Shown: positions 18,015 to 26,681, counted from the first letter of the stretch. The stretch: DNA of 64,000 nucleotides from DTU018 sp029550685 (GCA_035412805.1 DAONVO010000001.1:1-64000), one strand, 5' to 3'. The notes: generated by a model not told the origin, from the letters alone. Program-made: numbers and translations.

Positions 18015-18803
18015 CTACCCTGTATTCTTGCACGAGATTCTCCTTATTTGGGTTACTTTATGGGTTTTTTCATCCAGTTCCAGTACTACACCTTGTAGCT
18101 GAGACGGTCCCTTGGCTACTTCAAAACGAACTGGTCTTTGGGTTAAAAATTTCTGAATCACTATTTGCCGTTCCATGCCCAGTACCGATTCTATGGGACC
18201 GGTCATTCCCAAATCAGTAATATATGCGGTACCTTCCGGTAGGATTCGCTCGTCAGCAGTCTGTATATGAGTGTGGGTTCCTAATACTGCTGTTGCCCTA
18301 CCGTCAAAATAATAAGCAAAGGCCTGCTTTTCAGAAGTTGCTTCTGCATGAATATCAATAATTATGCAATCCACATCGGGAAGATTGGATAGTATTTGAT
18401 CCACAGTACGAAAAGGACAGTCCAAAGCCGGCATATATACACGTCCGGAAACATTAATAACAGCAATCTTCAGATTAAATCCAGCTTGATAAACATGATA
18501 CCCTTGCCCTGGACAGGGTTGGGGATAATTAGCAGGTCTGATTATCCGGGGCTGATCATCTATAAAATTGAATATCTCTTTATTGTCCCAGACATGATTG
18601 CCCATAGTTAGCACATCAATACCAGCACCCAGCAATTCCTGCATTACTTCCCGGGTCAACCCCCGGCCCCCGGAAGCATTCTCGGCATTAGCTATGATGA
18701 ATTCTATATTATACTGGCGCACCAGATCGGGAAGTAAATCACGAACGGCTTGTCGCCCAGGGCGGCCTACTATATCCCCAATTACCAGTAAATTCAAATT
18801 CAT
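18015..18803 (-). CDS. ymdB: YmdB family metallophosphoesterase (TIGR00282)
   Basis: YmdB is a cyclic-nucleotide phosphodiesterase that influences biofilm and motility decisions in Bacillus. The product (about 262 residues) has the calcineurin-like metal sites GDIVGRPGR (near 9-17), NAENASGG, MGNHVWDN and GTHTHIQTAD. The frame starts with two adjacent ATGs (18806 and 18803). GGAGG lies only 1 nt from the first and 4 nt from the second, so I chose the second. It lies between rny, with one small gene inserted, and spoVS, the arrangement known from Bacillus. Confidence 0.93.
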   Translation of the reverse strand: MNLNLLVIGDIVGRPGRQAVRDLLPDLVRQYNIEFIIANAENASGGRGLTREVMQELLGAGIDVLTMGNHVWDNKEIFNFIDDQPRIIRPANYPQPCPGQGYHVYQAGFNLKIAVINVSGRVYMPALDCPFRTVDQILSNLPDVDCIIIDIHAEATSEKQAFAYYFDGRATAVLGTHTHIQTADERILPEGTAYITDLGMTGPIESVLGMERQIVIQKFLTQRPVRFEVAKGPSQLQGVVLELDEKTHKVTQIRRISCKNTG

Positions 18804-18818
18804 CATACCTCCAGGAAA

Positions 18819-19307
18819 TTATTTCTGAAAAACCAACACCCTCCCTTGTTTACGGAAAGCAAGAAATTGGTGCTTATCTTCATCTTTACTTATACGCCTC
18901 AGCAGGTTTTGTTTTACCTTATTCTTAAACGGCTCCTCGGTTATGCTGTCGCCGGTATCATATAATATTCTGTTGGAAATGATATCGCGGGTTAGGTTAA
19001 GCAATAAACCTATTTCCCCTTCTGACATGGTGTTCATATCACGTTCATAGTGAAGCAAAGTAACCTCACTGAGTCTCTGTACATATACCCTCATTATTGA
19101 CGCCTTATCTCCAGTCATCGTATGATATAAATCCAAACATTGTTTAAATCGAGTCAATAAATGCTTCTCTTGATCAGTTGCAATATCTCCCTGTACAGCT
19201 ATCTGACAGCTTATAATGTCATGATCTGAATCATAACGAATTGAATGGAGTTCTGGGTAAGTCAAAGAAATAGAAATAAATAAATCAAGACCGTTTCCTG
19301 AATTCAT
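18819..19307 (-). CDS. Hypothetical protein, 162 residues, between rny and ymdB
   Basis: I do not recognise this protein. It is soluble, with no signal peptide or transmembrane segment. The N-terminal half looks like an alternating beta region (SISLTYPELHSIRYDSDHDIIS...), and the C-terminal half is helical and basic. The frame is open up to a TTG at 19331, but the ATG at 19307 has AGGGGAAG about 7 nt upstream. It ends 15 nt before ymdB and is likely co-transcribed with it, so a role in the same RNA or second-messenger context is possible but unproven. Confidence 0.7.
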   Translation of the reverse strand: MNSGNGLDLFISISLTYPELHSIRYDSDHDIISCQIAVQGDIATDQEKHLLTRFKQCLDLYHTMTGDKASIMRVYVQRLSEVTLLHYERDMNTMSEGEIGLLLNLTRDIISNRILYDTGDSITEEPFKNKVKQNLLRRISKDEDKHQFLAFRKQGRVLVFQK

Positions 19308-19448
19308 TGAAAATCTTCCCCTATTAAACAATAATATAAACCTTTCGATAAGGGCAGATAAACTCCTTCCCAGCGGTCCCTTGTAATATAATACATAAAT
19401 ACCAAAACAGGGCTATTACAGCCCTGTTTTCTTTTTATACCTTAATAT

Positions 19449-20990
19449 TTATTTAGCATATTCTACGGAACGTGTCTCACGAATGACCACTACCTTGATC
19501 TGGCCTGGATAATCAAGATCATTCTCGACCTTACGTGCAATATCCCGGGATAGTGCGATCGCAGCTAGATCATCTATATCCTCAGGCTTTACAATGATAC
19601 GGACTTCACGGCCTGCTTGTATCGCAAAGGATCGTTCAACTCCGGAAAAAGAATCGGCTAAAGCTTCTAATTTCTCCAGGCGTTTGATATATGCTTCTAA
19701 AGTTTCCCGCCGTGCTCCCGGACGAGATGCAGAAATGGCATCTGCCGCCTGTACCAGTACGGCTTCAATGGATTCAGGCTCCACATCACCATGATGGGCA
19801 GCAATAGCATGAATAACCTCTCTACTTTCCCGGTATTTTTTGGCCAGATCTACACCTATTTCTATGTGAGGTCCACTTATCTCGTGGTCAACGGATTTGC
19901 CGATATCGTGGAGCAGCCCAGCCCGTTTGGCTATAGCCATATCAACATCCAATTCGGCAGCCATTATTCCTGCAAGGTGGGCTACCTCAATGGAGTGTTT
20001 TAATACATTTTGTCCATAACTGGTACGGTACTTAAGTCTACCTAATAATTTGATTAATTCCGGATGTAGATTATGAACTCCTACCTCGAAGGCAGCTTGT
20101 TCGCCTACTTCGCGAATTTCCTGGTCGATTTCTTTCTGAGCTTTTTCTACCATTTCTTCAATGCGAGCGGGGTGAATACGTCCATCGGCAATCAGGTTTT
20201 CCAATGCCACCCGAGCTACCTCTCGACGGATAGGATCGAATGATGATAGAATAACCGCTTCCGGTGTATCATCAATTATTAAATCTACTCCGGTAAGAGT
20301 CTCAAATGTCCTTATGTTTCTACCTTCACGGCCAATAATGCGTCCTTTCATTTCATCGTTAGGTAGTGCTACCACAGAAACAGTGGCTTCGGACACAACA
20401 TCAGCAGCACATTTCTGAATCGCCAGTGTTATGATGTTTTTAGCTCGCTTGTCAGCTTCCTCCCGTGCTTCTGCTTCTAGATTTTTGATCATTATTGCGG
20501 TTTCTTGGCGAATTTGCTGCTCTACATTGGCCAGCAATAGTTCTTTTGCTTCCTCAGAAGTAAGTCCAGAAAGTCTTTCCAATTCTTTTAATTGTTGAGT
20601 AAGTATCAGCTGCAGATCCTGCTGTGTCTTTTCGATCTCCTTCTCCTTTTCCCGCAAGGACTGATCTTTTTTCTCAATGCTCTCAGTCTTTCTATCAAGC
20701 ATTTCCTCTTTCTGTAATATTCTTCTTTCCATGCGGTCTAATTCCCGGCGTCGATCGCGTATATCCTTTTCCGCTTCCTGACGATTACGATGAATTTCCT
20801 CTTTGGCCTCCAATAAGACTTCCTTTTTTTTGGCTTCCGCTTCTTTGTTAGCTTCTTCTATAATCCTGCTGGCTTCTTCTTCTGCTCCACGAATACGGCT
20901 TTCTGCTATGAGCCGTCTGCCATAGTAACCTGCAGCAGCTCCCACCGCTAGAGATAAAAGGATTACGATAAAGGTTCCCAGCGTATTCAT
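19449..20990 (-). CDS. rny: Ribonuclease Y
   Basis: RNase Y is the membrane-anchored endoribonuclease that starts mRNA decay in many Firmicutes. From the ATG at 20990 (AAGGAGGTGA 6 nt upstream) the product is 513 residues. It has one N-terminal transmembrane helix (about 4-23), a long charged coiled coil (about 25-190), a KH domain with GRIIGREGRNIRTFE, and an HD hydrolase domain with HSIEVAHLAG and LLHDIGK. The frame extends 15 codons further upstream, but without a better ribosome site. It is the usual downstream neighbour of recA. Confidence 0.96.
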   Translation of the reverse strand: MNTLGTFIVILLSLAVGAAAGYYGRRLIAESRIRGAEEEASRIIEEANKEAEAKKKEVLLEAKEEIHRNRQEAEKDIRDRRRELDRMERRILQKEEMLDRKTESIEKKDQSLREKEKEIEKTQQDLQLILTQQLKELERLSGLTSEEAKELLLANVEQQIRQETAIMIKNLEAEAREEADKRAKNIITLAIQKCAADVVSEATVSVVALPNDEMKGRIIGREGRNIRTFETLTGVDLIIDDTPEAVILSSFDPIRREVARVALENLIADGRIHPARIEEMVEKAQKEIDQEIREVGEQAAFEVGVHNLHPELIKLLGRLKYRTSYGQNVLKHSIEVAHLAGIMAAELDVDMAIAKRAGLLHDIGKSVDHEISGPHIEIGVDLAKKYRESREVIHAIAAHHGDVEPESIEAVLVQAADAISASRPGARRETLEAYIKRLEKLEALADSFSGVERSFAIQAGREVRIIVKPEDIDDLAAIALSRDIARKVENDLDYPGQIKVVVIRETRSVEYAK

Positions 20991-21047
20991 CTGGCTCACC
21001 TCCTTATTAATGTAATAATGATAAAATTCAATCAATACATTTAATCA

Positions 21048-21073
21048 CAAAAAAACCGAGCTGACCGCTCGGT
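21048..21073 (-). terminator. Rho-independent terminator upstream of rny
   Basis: ACCGAGC (21055-21061) pairs with GCTCGGT (21067-21073), followed on the minus strand by TTTTTTTG. It ends transcripts coming from recA, or could attenuate rny expression since it lies only about 60 nt before the rny start. Confidence 0.85.
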
Positions 21074-21215
21074 CTTGATCAGAAGACTCTTTCTCGTAAG
21101 GTCCAAATAAATCTCCTGTTTGTAAGAACGCTTTTTTATGCTATGTGATTATGCGTCCAATTACTTATTCAGGTAGATAAACTGCCTTACACAACCTGAA
21201 CTATGAATCTATGTG

Positions 21216-21250
21216 ACCTCGATATTTTAGTTATCGAGGTAGAATTTTTT
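21216..21250 (+). terminator. Hairpin with T-run on the plus strand
   Basis: ACCTCGATA (21216-21224) and TATCGAGGT (21232-21240) form a 9-bp perfect stem. A T-rich tail (AGAATTTTTT) follows on the plus strand only. No plus-strand gene is visible upstream, so its function is unclear. Confidence 0.45.
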
Positions 21251-21342
21251 AACAATCAACACCATCGATTCTATATGTTCAAGTCTTTTAGAGACTTCAT
21301 AACTGAGCTTATATAGATTTTATTAATAACCTATGATAATTG

Positions 21343-22371
21343 TCAAGTTAAGTCATTACTGGGTTGGGCATTCTTCTGTATAACTGCCTCCCGAACCTGT
21401 TTCTCAATCTGGTTAAATATTTCTGGATTATTCTTAAAATACTCTTTTACATTCTCTCTGCCCTGTCCTAGCCTTTCACCCTGATAAGCAAACCAGGAAC
21501 CACTCTTCTGGATTATATCCATATCGGCAGCTATATCTAATAGATCGCCCTCACGGGAAATGCCAGTTCCAAACATAATATCAAATTCAGCTGTCTTAAA
21601 AGGCGGGGCCACTTTGTTTTTAACTATCTTGACTTTAGTACGGTTTCCTATTGTTTCTGTCCCCTGCTTGATAGCATCTCCTTTGCGAACCTCAATGCGG
21701 ATAGAAGAATAGAATTTAAGTGCTCTTCCACCGGTGGTAACTTCATTATTGCCATATACCACTCCGACCTTTTCCCGTATCTGATTGATAAAAATTGCAC
21801 ATGCTCTGGATTTACTGATATGAGCAGTCAATTTTCGCAAAGCTTGGGACATCAAACGGGCCTGCAGTCCTACATGAATATCTCCCATCTCTCCGTCAAG
21901 TTCTGCCTTAGGCACCAATGCAGCTACAGAATCTATAACCACTACATCAATAGCACCACTTCGCACTAAAGCCTCAGCAATTTCCAAGGCTTGCTCCCCG
22001 GAATCAGGCTGAGAAACCAATAAATTATTAATATCTACGCCCAACCGTTTGGCATAAAGTGGATCCAGGGCATGTTCGGCATCAATAAAAGCTGCCATGC
22101 CTCCTTCCTTCTGAGCTTGGGCAATGCAACTCAAAGCCACTGTAGTTTTACCGGAGGATTCGGGTCCGAATATCTCGATTACTCTTCCTCTGGGAATGCC
22201 TCCTACTCCTAAAGCTAAATCCAACGACAGGCAGCCGGTAGAGATGACTTCTACGTTCATGGCTGCTGCCTCACCTAATCGCATTATTGAACCTTTGCCA
22301 AACTGTTTTTCAATATTCCTAATAGCATTATTAACTGCTTCTTGTTTACCCTGATTATCTACAACTTCCAC
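21343..22371 (-). CDS. recA: Recombinase A
   Basis: RecA forms filaments on single-stranded DNA, drives homologous recombination and triggers LexA cleavage. The 342-residue protein has Walker A GPESSGKT (69-76), Walker B VVVIDSVAALVP, loop L2 region and NQIREKVGVVYGN, all canonical. The start is GTG at 22371 behind GAGGAGGGGAG. Upstream is a consensus promoter and a LexA box. thpR and cinA lie upstream and rny downstream, a common Clostridial order. Confidence 0.97.
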   Translation of the reverse strand: MEVVDNQGKQEAVNNAIRNIEKQFGKGSIMRLGEAAAMNVEVISTGCLSLDLALGVGGIPRGRVIEIFGPESSGKTTVALSCIAQAQKEGGMAAFIDAEHALDPLYAKRLGVDINNLLVSQPDSGEQALEIAEALVRSGAIDVVVIDSVAALVPKAELDGEMGDIHVGLQARLMSQALRKLTAHISKSRACAIFINQIREKVGVVYGNNEVTTGGRALKFYSSIRIEVRKGDAIKQGTETIGNRTKVKIVKNKVAPPFKTAEFDIMFGTGISREGDLLDIAADMDIIQKSGSWFAYQGERLGQGRENVKEYFKNNPEIFNQIEKQVREAVIQKNAQPSNDLT

Positions 22372-22384
22372 GAGCTCCCCTCCT

Positions 22385-22398
22385 CAAACATATGTTCG
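22385..22398 (-). promoter_or_regulatory. LexA (SOS) box of recA
   Basis: On the minus strand the 14-mer reads CGAACATATGTTTG. It matches the Firmicute LexA/DinR consensus CGAAC-N4-GTTCG at all but one of the ten specified positions. It lies between the -10 element and the recA ribosome binding site, so LexA bound there would block transcription. Confidence 0.88.
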
Positions 22399-22407
22399 CT
22401 TTCGTAA

Positions 22408-22436
22408 ATTATAAGAGTATTGGTATATTGTGTCAA
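22408..22436 (-). promoter_or_regulatory. Consensus sigma-A promoter of recA
   Basis: On the minus strand TTGACA (22436-22431), a 17-nt spacer and TATAAT (22413-22408) match the sigma-A consensus exactly. The predicted start lies at the edge of the LexA box. Confidence 0.92.
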
Positions 22437-22444
22437 CTCCCCTG

Positions 22445-23002
22445 CTAATCCAGAGTAAATTTTCTTTTAACGGTATAAACCGAACCTTTGGAGGTAAGTT
22501 GGCTTTCCATCAAGTAAAATTCTGTTACAGTGAAAAATTCAGTTTGAATAGTTGTTCCCAGGTAAGAAATTTTATTAACCAATTCATTAAGATTGCGTTC
22601 AGAGCGGATTCTTCCCAGGGTAAGATGATAGTCACGCCTTGCTTCAGCCTCAAAACCCAGAGTTGATAAATAGGCGTCAACCCTGTCGCCCAGAAACAGC
22701 GCTTTTTCCATTTCACCTGAGATTCCTATCCATATTACCCGGGGGCGTCGACGATTAGGGTAAAACCCCATACCTTGCAGTCTCAGCTTAAACGACGGAC
22801 TGGAAACAGCAGCCCGCTCTAAAAAATCGCAAAGCGGTTCCAGCATATCTACCGGCACATCCCCCAGAAACTTGAGGGTTAAATGATAGTTTTCTTTTTC
22901 CACCCACTTTACGTCAGGATTTATTACTTCCAATTCCTTGCGGATCATACTAGTATAATCCTTTATTTCATCCGGAACCGGAATAGCTGTGAAAAGACGC
23001 AT
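22445..23002 (-). CDS. thpR: RNA 2',3'-cyclic phosphodiesterase (2'-5' RNA ligase family)
   Basis: This two-histidine phosphoesterase opens 2',3'-cyclic phosphate ends of RNA. The 185-residue product has both HxTx motifs: YHLTLKFLGD (about 42-51) and YHLTLGRIRS (about 125-134), with the typical MRLFTAIPVPDEIKD start. The ATG is preceded by AAGGAG. It is sandwiched between cinA (12 nt) and recA, an arrangement common in Clostridia. Confidence 0.92.
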   Translation of the reverse strand: MRLFTAIPVPDEIKDYTSMIRKELEVINPDVKWVEKENYHLTLKFLGDVPVDMLEPLCDFLERAAVSSPSFKLRLQGMGFYPNRRRPRVIWIGISGEMEKALFLGDRVDAYLSTLGFEAEARRDYHLTLGRIRSERNLNELVNKISYLGTTIQTEFFTVTEFYLMESQLTSKGSVYTVKRKFTLD

Positions 23003-23014
23003 ATTCTATACTCC

Positions 23015-24259
23015 TTACAAAAGTTGTAACCGCAGTAAATCAAGGGCCGATTTGGCTGATAAAGTTCGAATTCCATTGCGGTTGCCTACAAAATGCATTT
23101 CCCGTACTTGCTCCAGGTTATCACCAACCAGAGCTATATATACCAGACCAACTGGTTTTTCTTCACTGCCCCCTTCAGGCCCTGCTATGCCAGTAATAGA
23201 AATCCCTATATCGGTCCCCGCTAATCGCTTAACTCCCCAAGCCATTTCCAAAGCAGTCTCCCGGCTAACTGCTCCATACTCTTGCAGAGTTGCTGACCTC
23301 ACTCCCAGCAGATTCTCTTTGGCTTGATTGGAATAGGTAATGACTCCGCCCCAAAAATACTTGGAACTGCCGGGGATATCAGTAATCATCTTACCTAAAA
23401 ATCCTCCTGTGCAAGACTCAGCTACTGCTAAACTCCGGTTGCGGTTGTCTAATAATTTGCCCACGACGGCACTTAATGTATCGTCATCGTAGCCGAAAAC
23501 ACTTTTTCCCATGATCTGGCTAATTTGCTCGGTCACTTTAGTTAGTATAACCACACTTTCGTTATAGTCTTTACCTTCTGCGGTTACGCGTACATTAATT
23601 TCACCCTCGCTAGCCAGTAGAGCTAGATTATAATTATGGGCCTGATCCATAACTTCCTGCAACATTTCTTCTACCTGGGACTCACCAGGGCCAAAAATCC
23701 GGATTATCCGGCTGGCTGAGCGACGGTCTGTGAGGTTATAAGTTTTTATAAGCAGGTCTTTAACATAATTCTCATACATCGGTTCTGCTTCCCGGGGAGG
23801 ACCGGGCAGGCAGATAATAACCTGGTTATTTTTAAGAGGTAAATACATTCCCGGTGCAGTTCCAAAGTGGTTGGTGATAATCGTAGCCTGTTCAGGAAAC
23901 ATAGCCTGTTTTAGGTTTATTTCCGGCATGGCCCGATGCCGGCGCTGGAAGTAATCTCTCAGTCTCTCCTCTTCAGCTTCTATTAATTTCATGTCTACAC
24001 CAGCTACTTCACAGGCAATCTCCTTGGTAAGATCATCACGGGTGGGACCTAATCCCCCTGTAGTTATAACCATATCAGCGGCAGCAAGCCCCATTCGTAG
24101 AGCCATTGCAATGGAATCGGGATTGTCACCAACTACACTCTTGCCAATTACTTTAACACCAATTTCAGCCAGTTTTCTAGATAGAAAAATCGAATTGGTA
24201 TCCAGGGTTGACCCCAATAACAGTTCTGTACCAGTGGATATTAGATATGCTTTAACCAT
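23015..24259 (-). CDS. cinA: Competence/damage-inducible protein CinA
   Basis: CinA combines an N-terminal MoaB-like domain (ISTGTELLLGS... and TTGGLGPTRDDLTKE) with a C-terminal CinA domain (AESCTGGFLGKMITDIPGSSKYFWGGVITYSN-type sequence). In other bacteria the family acts in pyridine-nucleotide recycling (NMN deamidase and/or ADP-ribose pyrophosphatase). From the ATG at 24259 (AGGAGG about 10 nt upstream) it has about 414 residues, normal length. The frame extends seven codons further to a GTG, but the ribosome site lies inside that extension. It precedes thpR and recA. Confidence 0.94.
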   Translation of the reverse strand: MVKAYLISTGTELLLGSTLDTNSIFLSRKLAEIGVKVIGKSVVGDNPDSIAMALRMGLAAADMVITTGGLGPTRDDLTKEIACEVAGVDMKLIEAEEERLRDYFQRRHRAMPEINLKQAMFPEQATIITNHFGTAPGMYLPLKNNQVIICLPGPPREAEPMYENYVKDLLIKTYNLTDRRSASRIIRIFGPGESQVEEMLQEVMDQAHNYNLALLASEGEINVRVTAEGKDYNESVVILTKVTEQISQIMGKSVFGYDDDTLSAVVGKLLDNRNRSLAVAESCTGGFLGKMITDIPGSSKYFWGGVITYSNQAKENLLGVRSATLQEYGAVSRETALEMAWGVKRLAGTDIGISITGIAGPEGGSEEKPVGLVYIALVGDNLEQVREMHFVGNRNGIRTLSAKSALDLLRLQLL

Positions 24260-24330
24260 TACCTCGGCCCCTCCTACCACTAATCTATTTTATTATAAAC
24301 ATTTTAGGATTCTCTCATATCCTACCCATA

Positions 24331-24360
24331 AAAAAACACCGGACCAAGCCGGTGTTTTGA
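24331..24360 (-). terminator. Terminator copy 1 (distal), part of a 27-bp direct repeat
   Basis: ACACCGG and CCGGTGT form the core stem within 24333-24358, with TTTTTTTAT following on the minus strand. The 27 bases 24333-24359 are repeated at 24559-24585 with one mismatch. Confidence 0.85.
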
Positions 24361-24364
24361 GAAT

Positions 24365-24552
24365 GTCAAAAAAGTTGCTAAAAAGAGATCGCCACGTCAC
24401 TACGCTCCTCGCAACATTAGCCGTGAACGATAGTGAACATCGGTAGTGCCGGAACGGCCGATGACATACCAGAAGGCCATCTTATGTGTCATTGCGAGCC
24501 CCGGAGGGGCGTGGCAATCTCGAACTTCTAACCATTAATAGACTTCTTTGAC
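24365..24552. mobile_element. MITE-like palindromic element lying between duplicated terminators
   Basis: This 188-bp element has nested inverted repeats. The outer arms GTCAAAAAAGT (24365-24375) and ACTTCTTTGAC (24542-24552) are complementary at 10 of 11 positions. The inner 30-base arms 24385-24414 and 24492-24521 share GAGAT-GCCACG...TCGCAA blocks in inverted orientation. The right arm contains the ATTGCGAGCC...GTGGCAATCTC core also seen in the dispersed repeats elsewhere in this window. It encodes no protein. It is flanked by nearly identical 27-bp copies of a terminator. A non-autonomous, structure-forming mobile element is the best reading. Confidence 0.6.
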
Positions 24553-24554
24553 AG

Positions 24555-24587
24555 TCTGAAAACACCGTACCAAGCCGGTGTTTTGTT
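24555..24587 (-). terminator. Terminator copy 2 (proximal), after the FtsH-like gene
   Basis: AAAACACCG (24559-24567) pairs with CGGTGTTTT (24576-24584). It lies 10 nt after the stop of the FtsH-like gene and matches copy 1 at 26 of 27 bases. Confidence 0.8.
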
Positions 24588-24594
24588 GATAATA

Positions 24595-26058
24595 TTAATT
24601 CAGCAATGCCTGAAAACGAGTTTGATCCATAGACTCTTCATCCAATAATACAACAGCTATTTTCCTAAGCTGAGGCAAACGTTCTGACAAAAGCTGTCGG
24701 GTTTTGCATTCCATTTCATTAATAACCTTCCAGCACTCTTCATAAAGCATATGGTCAGGTAGATCATCAATACTTACCACTCCCAGGCTGGACAACCCTG
24801 ATTGCACAATTTCACGAGCGGTCTGCCAGGCTTGACTGAAATCATTGCGCGCCCCAGTACTTCTGTCTCCATATATTAACTCCTCAGACACTGCTCCAGC
24901 CAAGGTAACCATGATCTGCTTTTCCAACTCCATCCGGGTGTACAAATACTGGTCATCGTGCGAAGACTTCCGCATAAAACCTAATGCTCCCCCACGGGGA
25001 ATAATAGTAAGATATGCCACCGAACCAGGACTAACCATTTCACTGACCAGAGCATGTCCCGCTTCATGGTAGCTGACTCTTTCAATTTCCTGGCGGTTAG
25101 GCTTGCGGCTGTCTTTTTCCCCCAAAAGTACTTTATCAATAGCCTCTGTAAAATGAACTGACTCCACAGTGGGAGAGTTTTCCCGCATTGCCAGAATGGC
25201 AGCTTCATTGGCTAGGCTTTCCAGATGAGCACCTGAAAATCCAAAGGTAGCCGCGGCAATTTCATCCAGGACCTCTGGGGAACGCAGCGGTTTATTACGG
25301 GTATGAATGGATAAAATGCGCCGCCGGCCTTCCTTGTCGGGTAATCCCACCTGAACCTGACGATCAAAACGTCCTGGTCGTAATAAAGCAGGATCAAGCA
25401 GGTCGACACGGTTGGTTGCCCCCACCAGTAATATGCGCGGATCTTCATCCGGCGTAATGCCATCCATTTCTACCAGCAATTGATTCAAGGTTTGGTCGTA
25501 TTCCATATGTCCGCTGTGCTTGCCGCGTTTGGCTCCCAATACATCTAATTCATCAATAAAAATAATAGCACTGCGACTGTTTTCCCGAGCAGCCTTTTTG
25601 CGGGCATCGAGAAACAGCTGTCTGACCCGCTTGGCACCTACCCCGGCATACATTTCTATAAATTCAGAACCGCTGGTAGCTATAAAAACCGAACTGGTAT
25701 AAGCCGCCGCCGCTCTGGCCAGCAAAGTTTTGCCGGTTCCCGGAGGGCCAACCAATAAAATACCTTTCAAGGGTCTGATACCCATACGTTGTATAACATC
25801 AGGTTTAACCAGGAATTCCAGAGCTTCCTTAAGTTCATTTATAGCTGAGTCCTGGCCCCCGATATCATCAAAGCTTATTATTTGCCCGCTTTTTACACCG
25901 CGGCTTACATCATTAAACTTTATTTGTCCCTGTGTCTGTATAAAATAGATAAATCCGCCCATTACCAGTATAAATAGAGCCAAAGGGACAACATTGAAAC
26001 CGACTGCTGCCAGGAAAATAAAGACTCCGACCCCGGCACCAATATATATCTCTTTCAC
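24595..26058 (-). CDS. Short FtsH-like membrane AAA+ zinc metalloprotease
   Basis: This 487-residue protein has two closely spaced transmembrane helices (about 6-20 and 23-41). The FtsH-type AAA module follows: Walker A GPPGTGKT (104-111), Walker B IIFIDELD (165-172) and second region of homology RPGRFDRQ (227-234). The M41 protease domain has HEAGH (331-335) and the third zinc-ligand Asp in ARNDFSQA (about D406). All catalytic residues are present, so it should be active. It lacks the extracytoplasmic domain between the helices and is about 120 residues shorter than ordinary FtsH, so I treat it as a paralogue. It starts with GTG behind GGGAGGGG, 12 nt after a small membrane-protein gene that may be a partner. 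Confidence 0.88.
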   Translation of the reverse strand: MKEIYIGAGVGVFIFLAAVGFNVVPLALFILVMGGFIYFIQTQGQIKFNDVSRGVKSGQIISFDDIGGQDSAINELKEALEFLVKPDVIQRMGIRPLKGILLVGPPGTGKTLLARAAAAYTSSVFIATSGSEFIEMYAGVGAKRVRQLFLDARKKAARENSRSAIIFIDELDVLGAKRGKHSGHMEYDQTLNQLLVEMDGITPDEDPRILLVGATNRVDLLDPALLRPGRFDRQVQVGLPDKEGRRRILSIHTRNKPLRSPEVLDEIAAATFGFSGAHLESLANEAAILAMRENSPTVESVHFTEAIDKVLLGEKDSRKPNRQEIERVSYHEAGHALVSEMVSPGSVAYLTIIPRGGALGFMRKSSHDDQYLYTRMELEKQIMVTLAGAVSEELIYGDRSTGARNDFSQAWQTAREIVQSGLSSLGVVSIDDLPDHMLYEECWKVINEMECKTRQLLSERLPQLRKIAVVLLDEESMDQTRFQALLN

Positions 26059-26070
26059 CTAATCCCCTCC

Positions 26071-26610
26071 CTATGGTTCATCCGGTAATGTGCTACTGAC
26101 ATCTGGTCTGACTACAACTTCGTAAAGATAATAGGGACTGTCCATAATTTGGATATAAATATTCTTCTCATCTATCATGAGATTATATGTCAAACCTGTT
26201 TGACTGCATTTTTCGTCTAAGTAGGCATCCAGCCATACAAACTCACTTTTAGCTGCAGTCTGCTGCACAGCAGGCTGTATTTGTAAATAAAATAATTCTA
26301 ATTTTTCATTACGGTTATCAATTATTTGCAACTGATAATCATTGACTTTAAAGTACCGGTTCAGGGCATTTTCAATCTCAGTATAAGCTGACTGTAAATT
26401 CTCCACTGCTCCCAGTTGCAGTTTTATTTCATAAACTTTCTTATTTTTATCAATTGAAACGGAAGAAACTGCTGGTAAAGCCGACAATTTGGTTTCTACA
26501 GGTTTTTCCACTCCATAAACTTTGTAAACAGAATAACCACCAAATAATATTCCTATAGTAAGAATCATGGCCAGCAGAACAACAACTATACGCAATTCAC
26601 CATTTTTCAT
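26071..26610 (-). CDS. Membrane-anchored protein of unknown function, upstream of FtsH-like gene
   Basis: I do not recognise this 179-residue protein. It has one N-terminal transmembrane helix (about residues 6-28), followed by an extracytoplasmic alpha/beta region without obvious motifs. It ends in a segment with alternating aromatic and hydrophobic residues (IYIQIMDSPYYLYEVVV). Two adjacent ATGs follow GGGGGG. The second (26610) has the better spacing, although the frame is open to a TTG at 26634. It precedes the FtsH-like protease by 12 nt, so an adaptor or modulator role is plausible but only inferred. Confidence 0.68.
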   Translation of the reverse strand: MKNGELRIVVVLLAMILTIGILFGGYSVYKVYGVEKPVETKLSALPAVSSVSIDKNKKVYEIKLQLGAVENLQSAYTEIENALNRYFKVNDYQLQIIDNRNEKLELFYLQIQPAVQQTAAKSEFVWLDAYLDEKCSQTGLTYNLMIDEKNIYIQIMDSPYYLYEVVVRPDVSSTLPDEP

Positions 26611-26681
26611 CATTTTCCCCCCTTTGCGCACCAACCATTATAACATGCCAAGTCTCAGACTACCCGCCGTTATATAATGGA

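Larger units (their letters stand above)
20991..21342. other. About 350-bp gap between recA and rny
   Basis: No gene is visible. The gap contains a terminator at 21048-21073, facing away from recA, and an AT-rich perfect hairpin at 21216-21240. The rny promoter should be just upstream of 20990, but because the terminator is so close to the start I could not place it with confidence. Confidence 0.6.
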
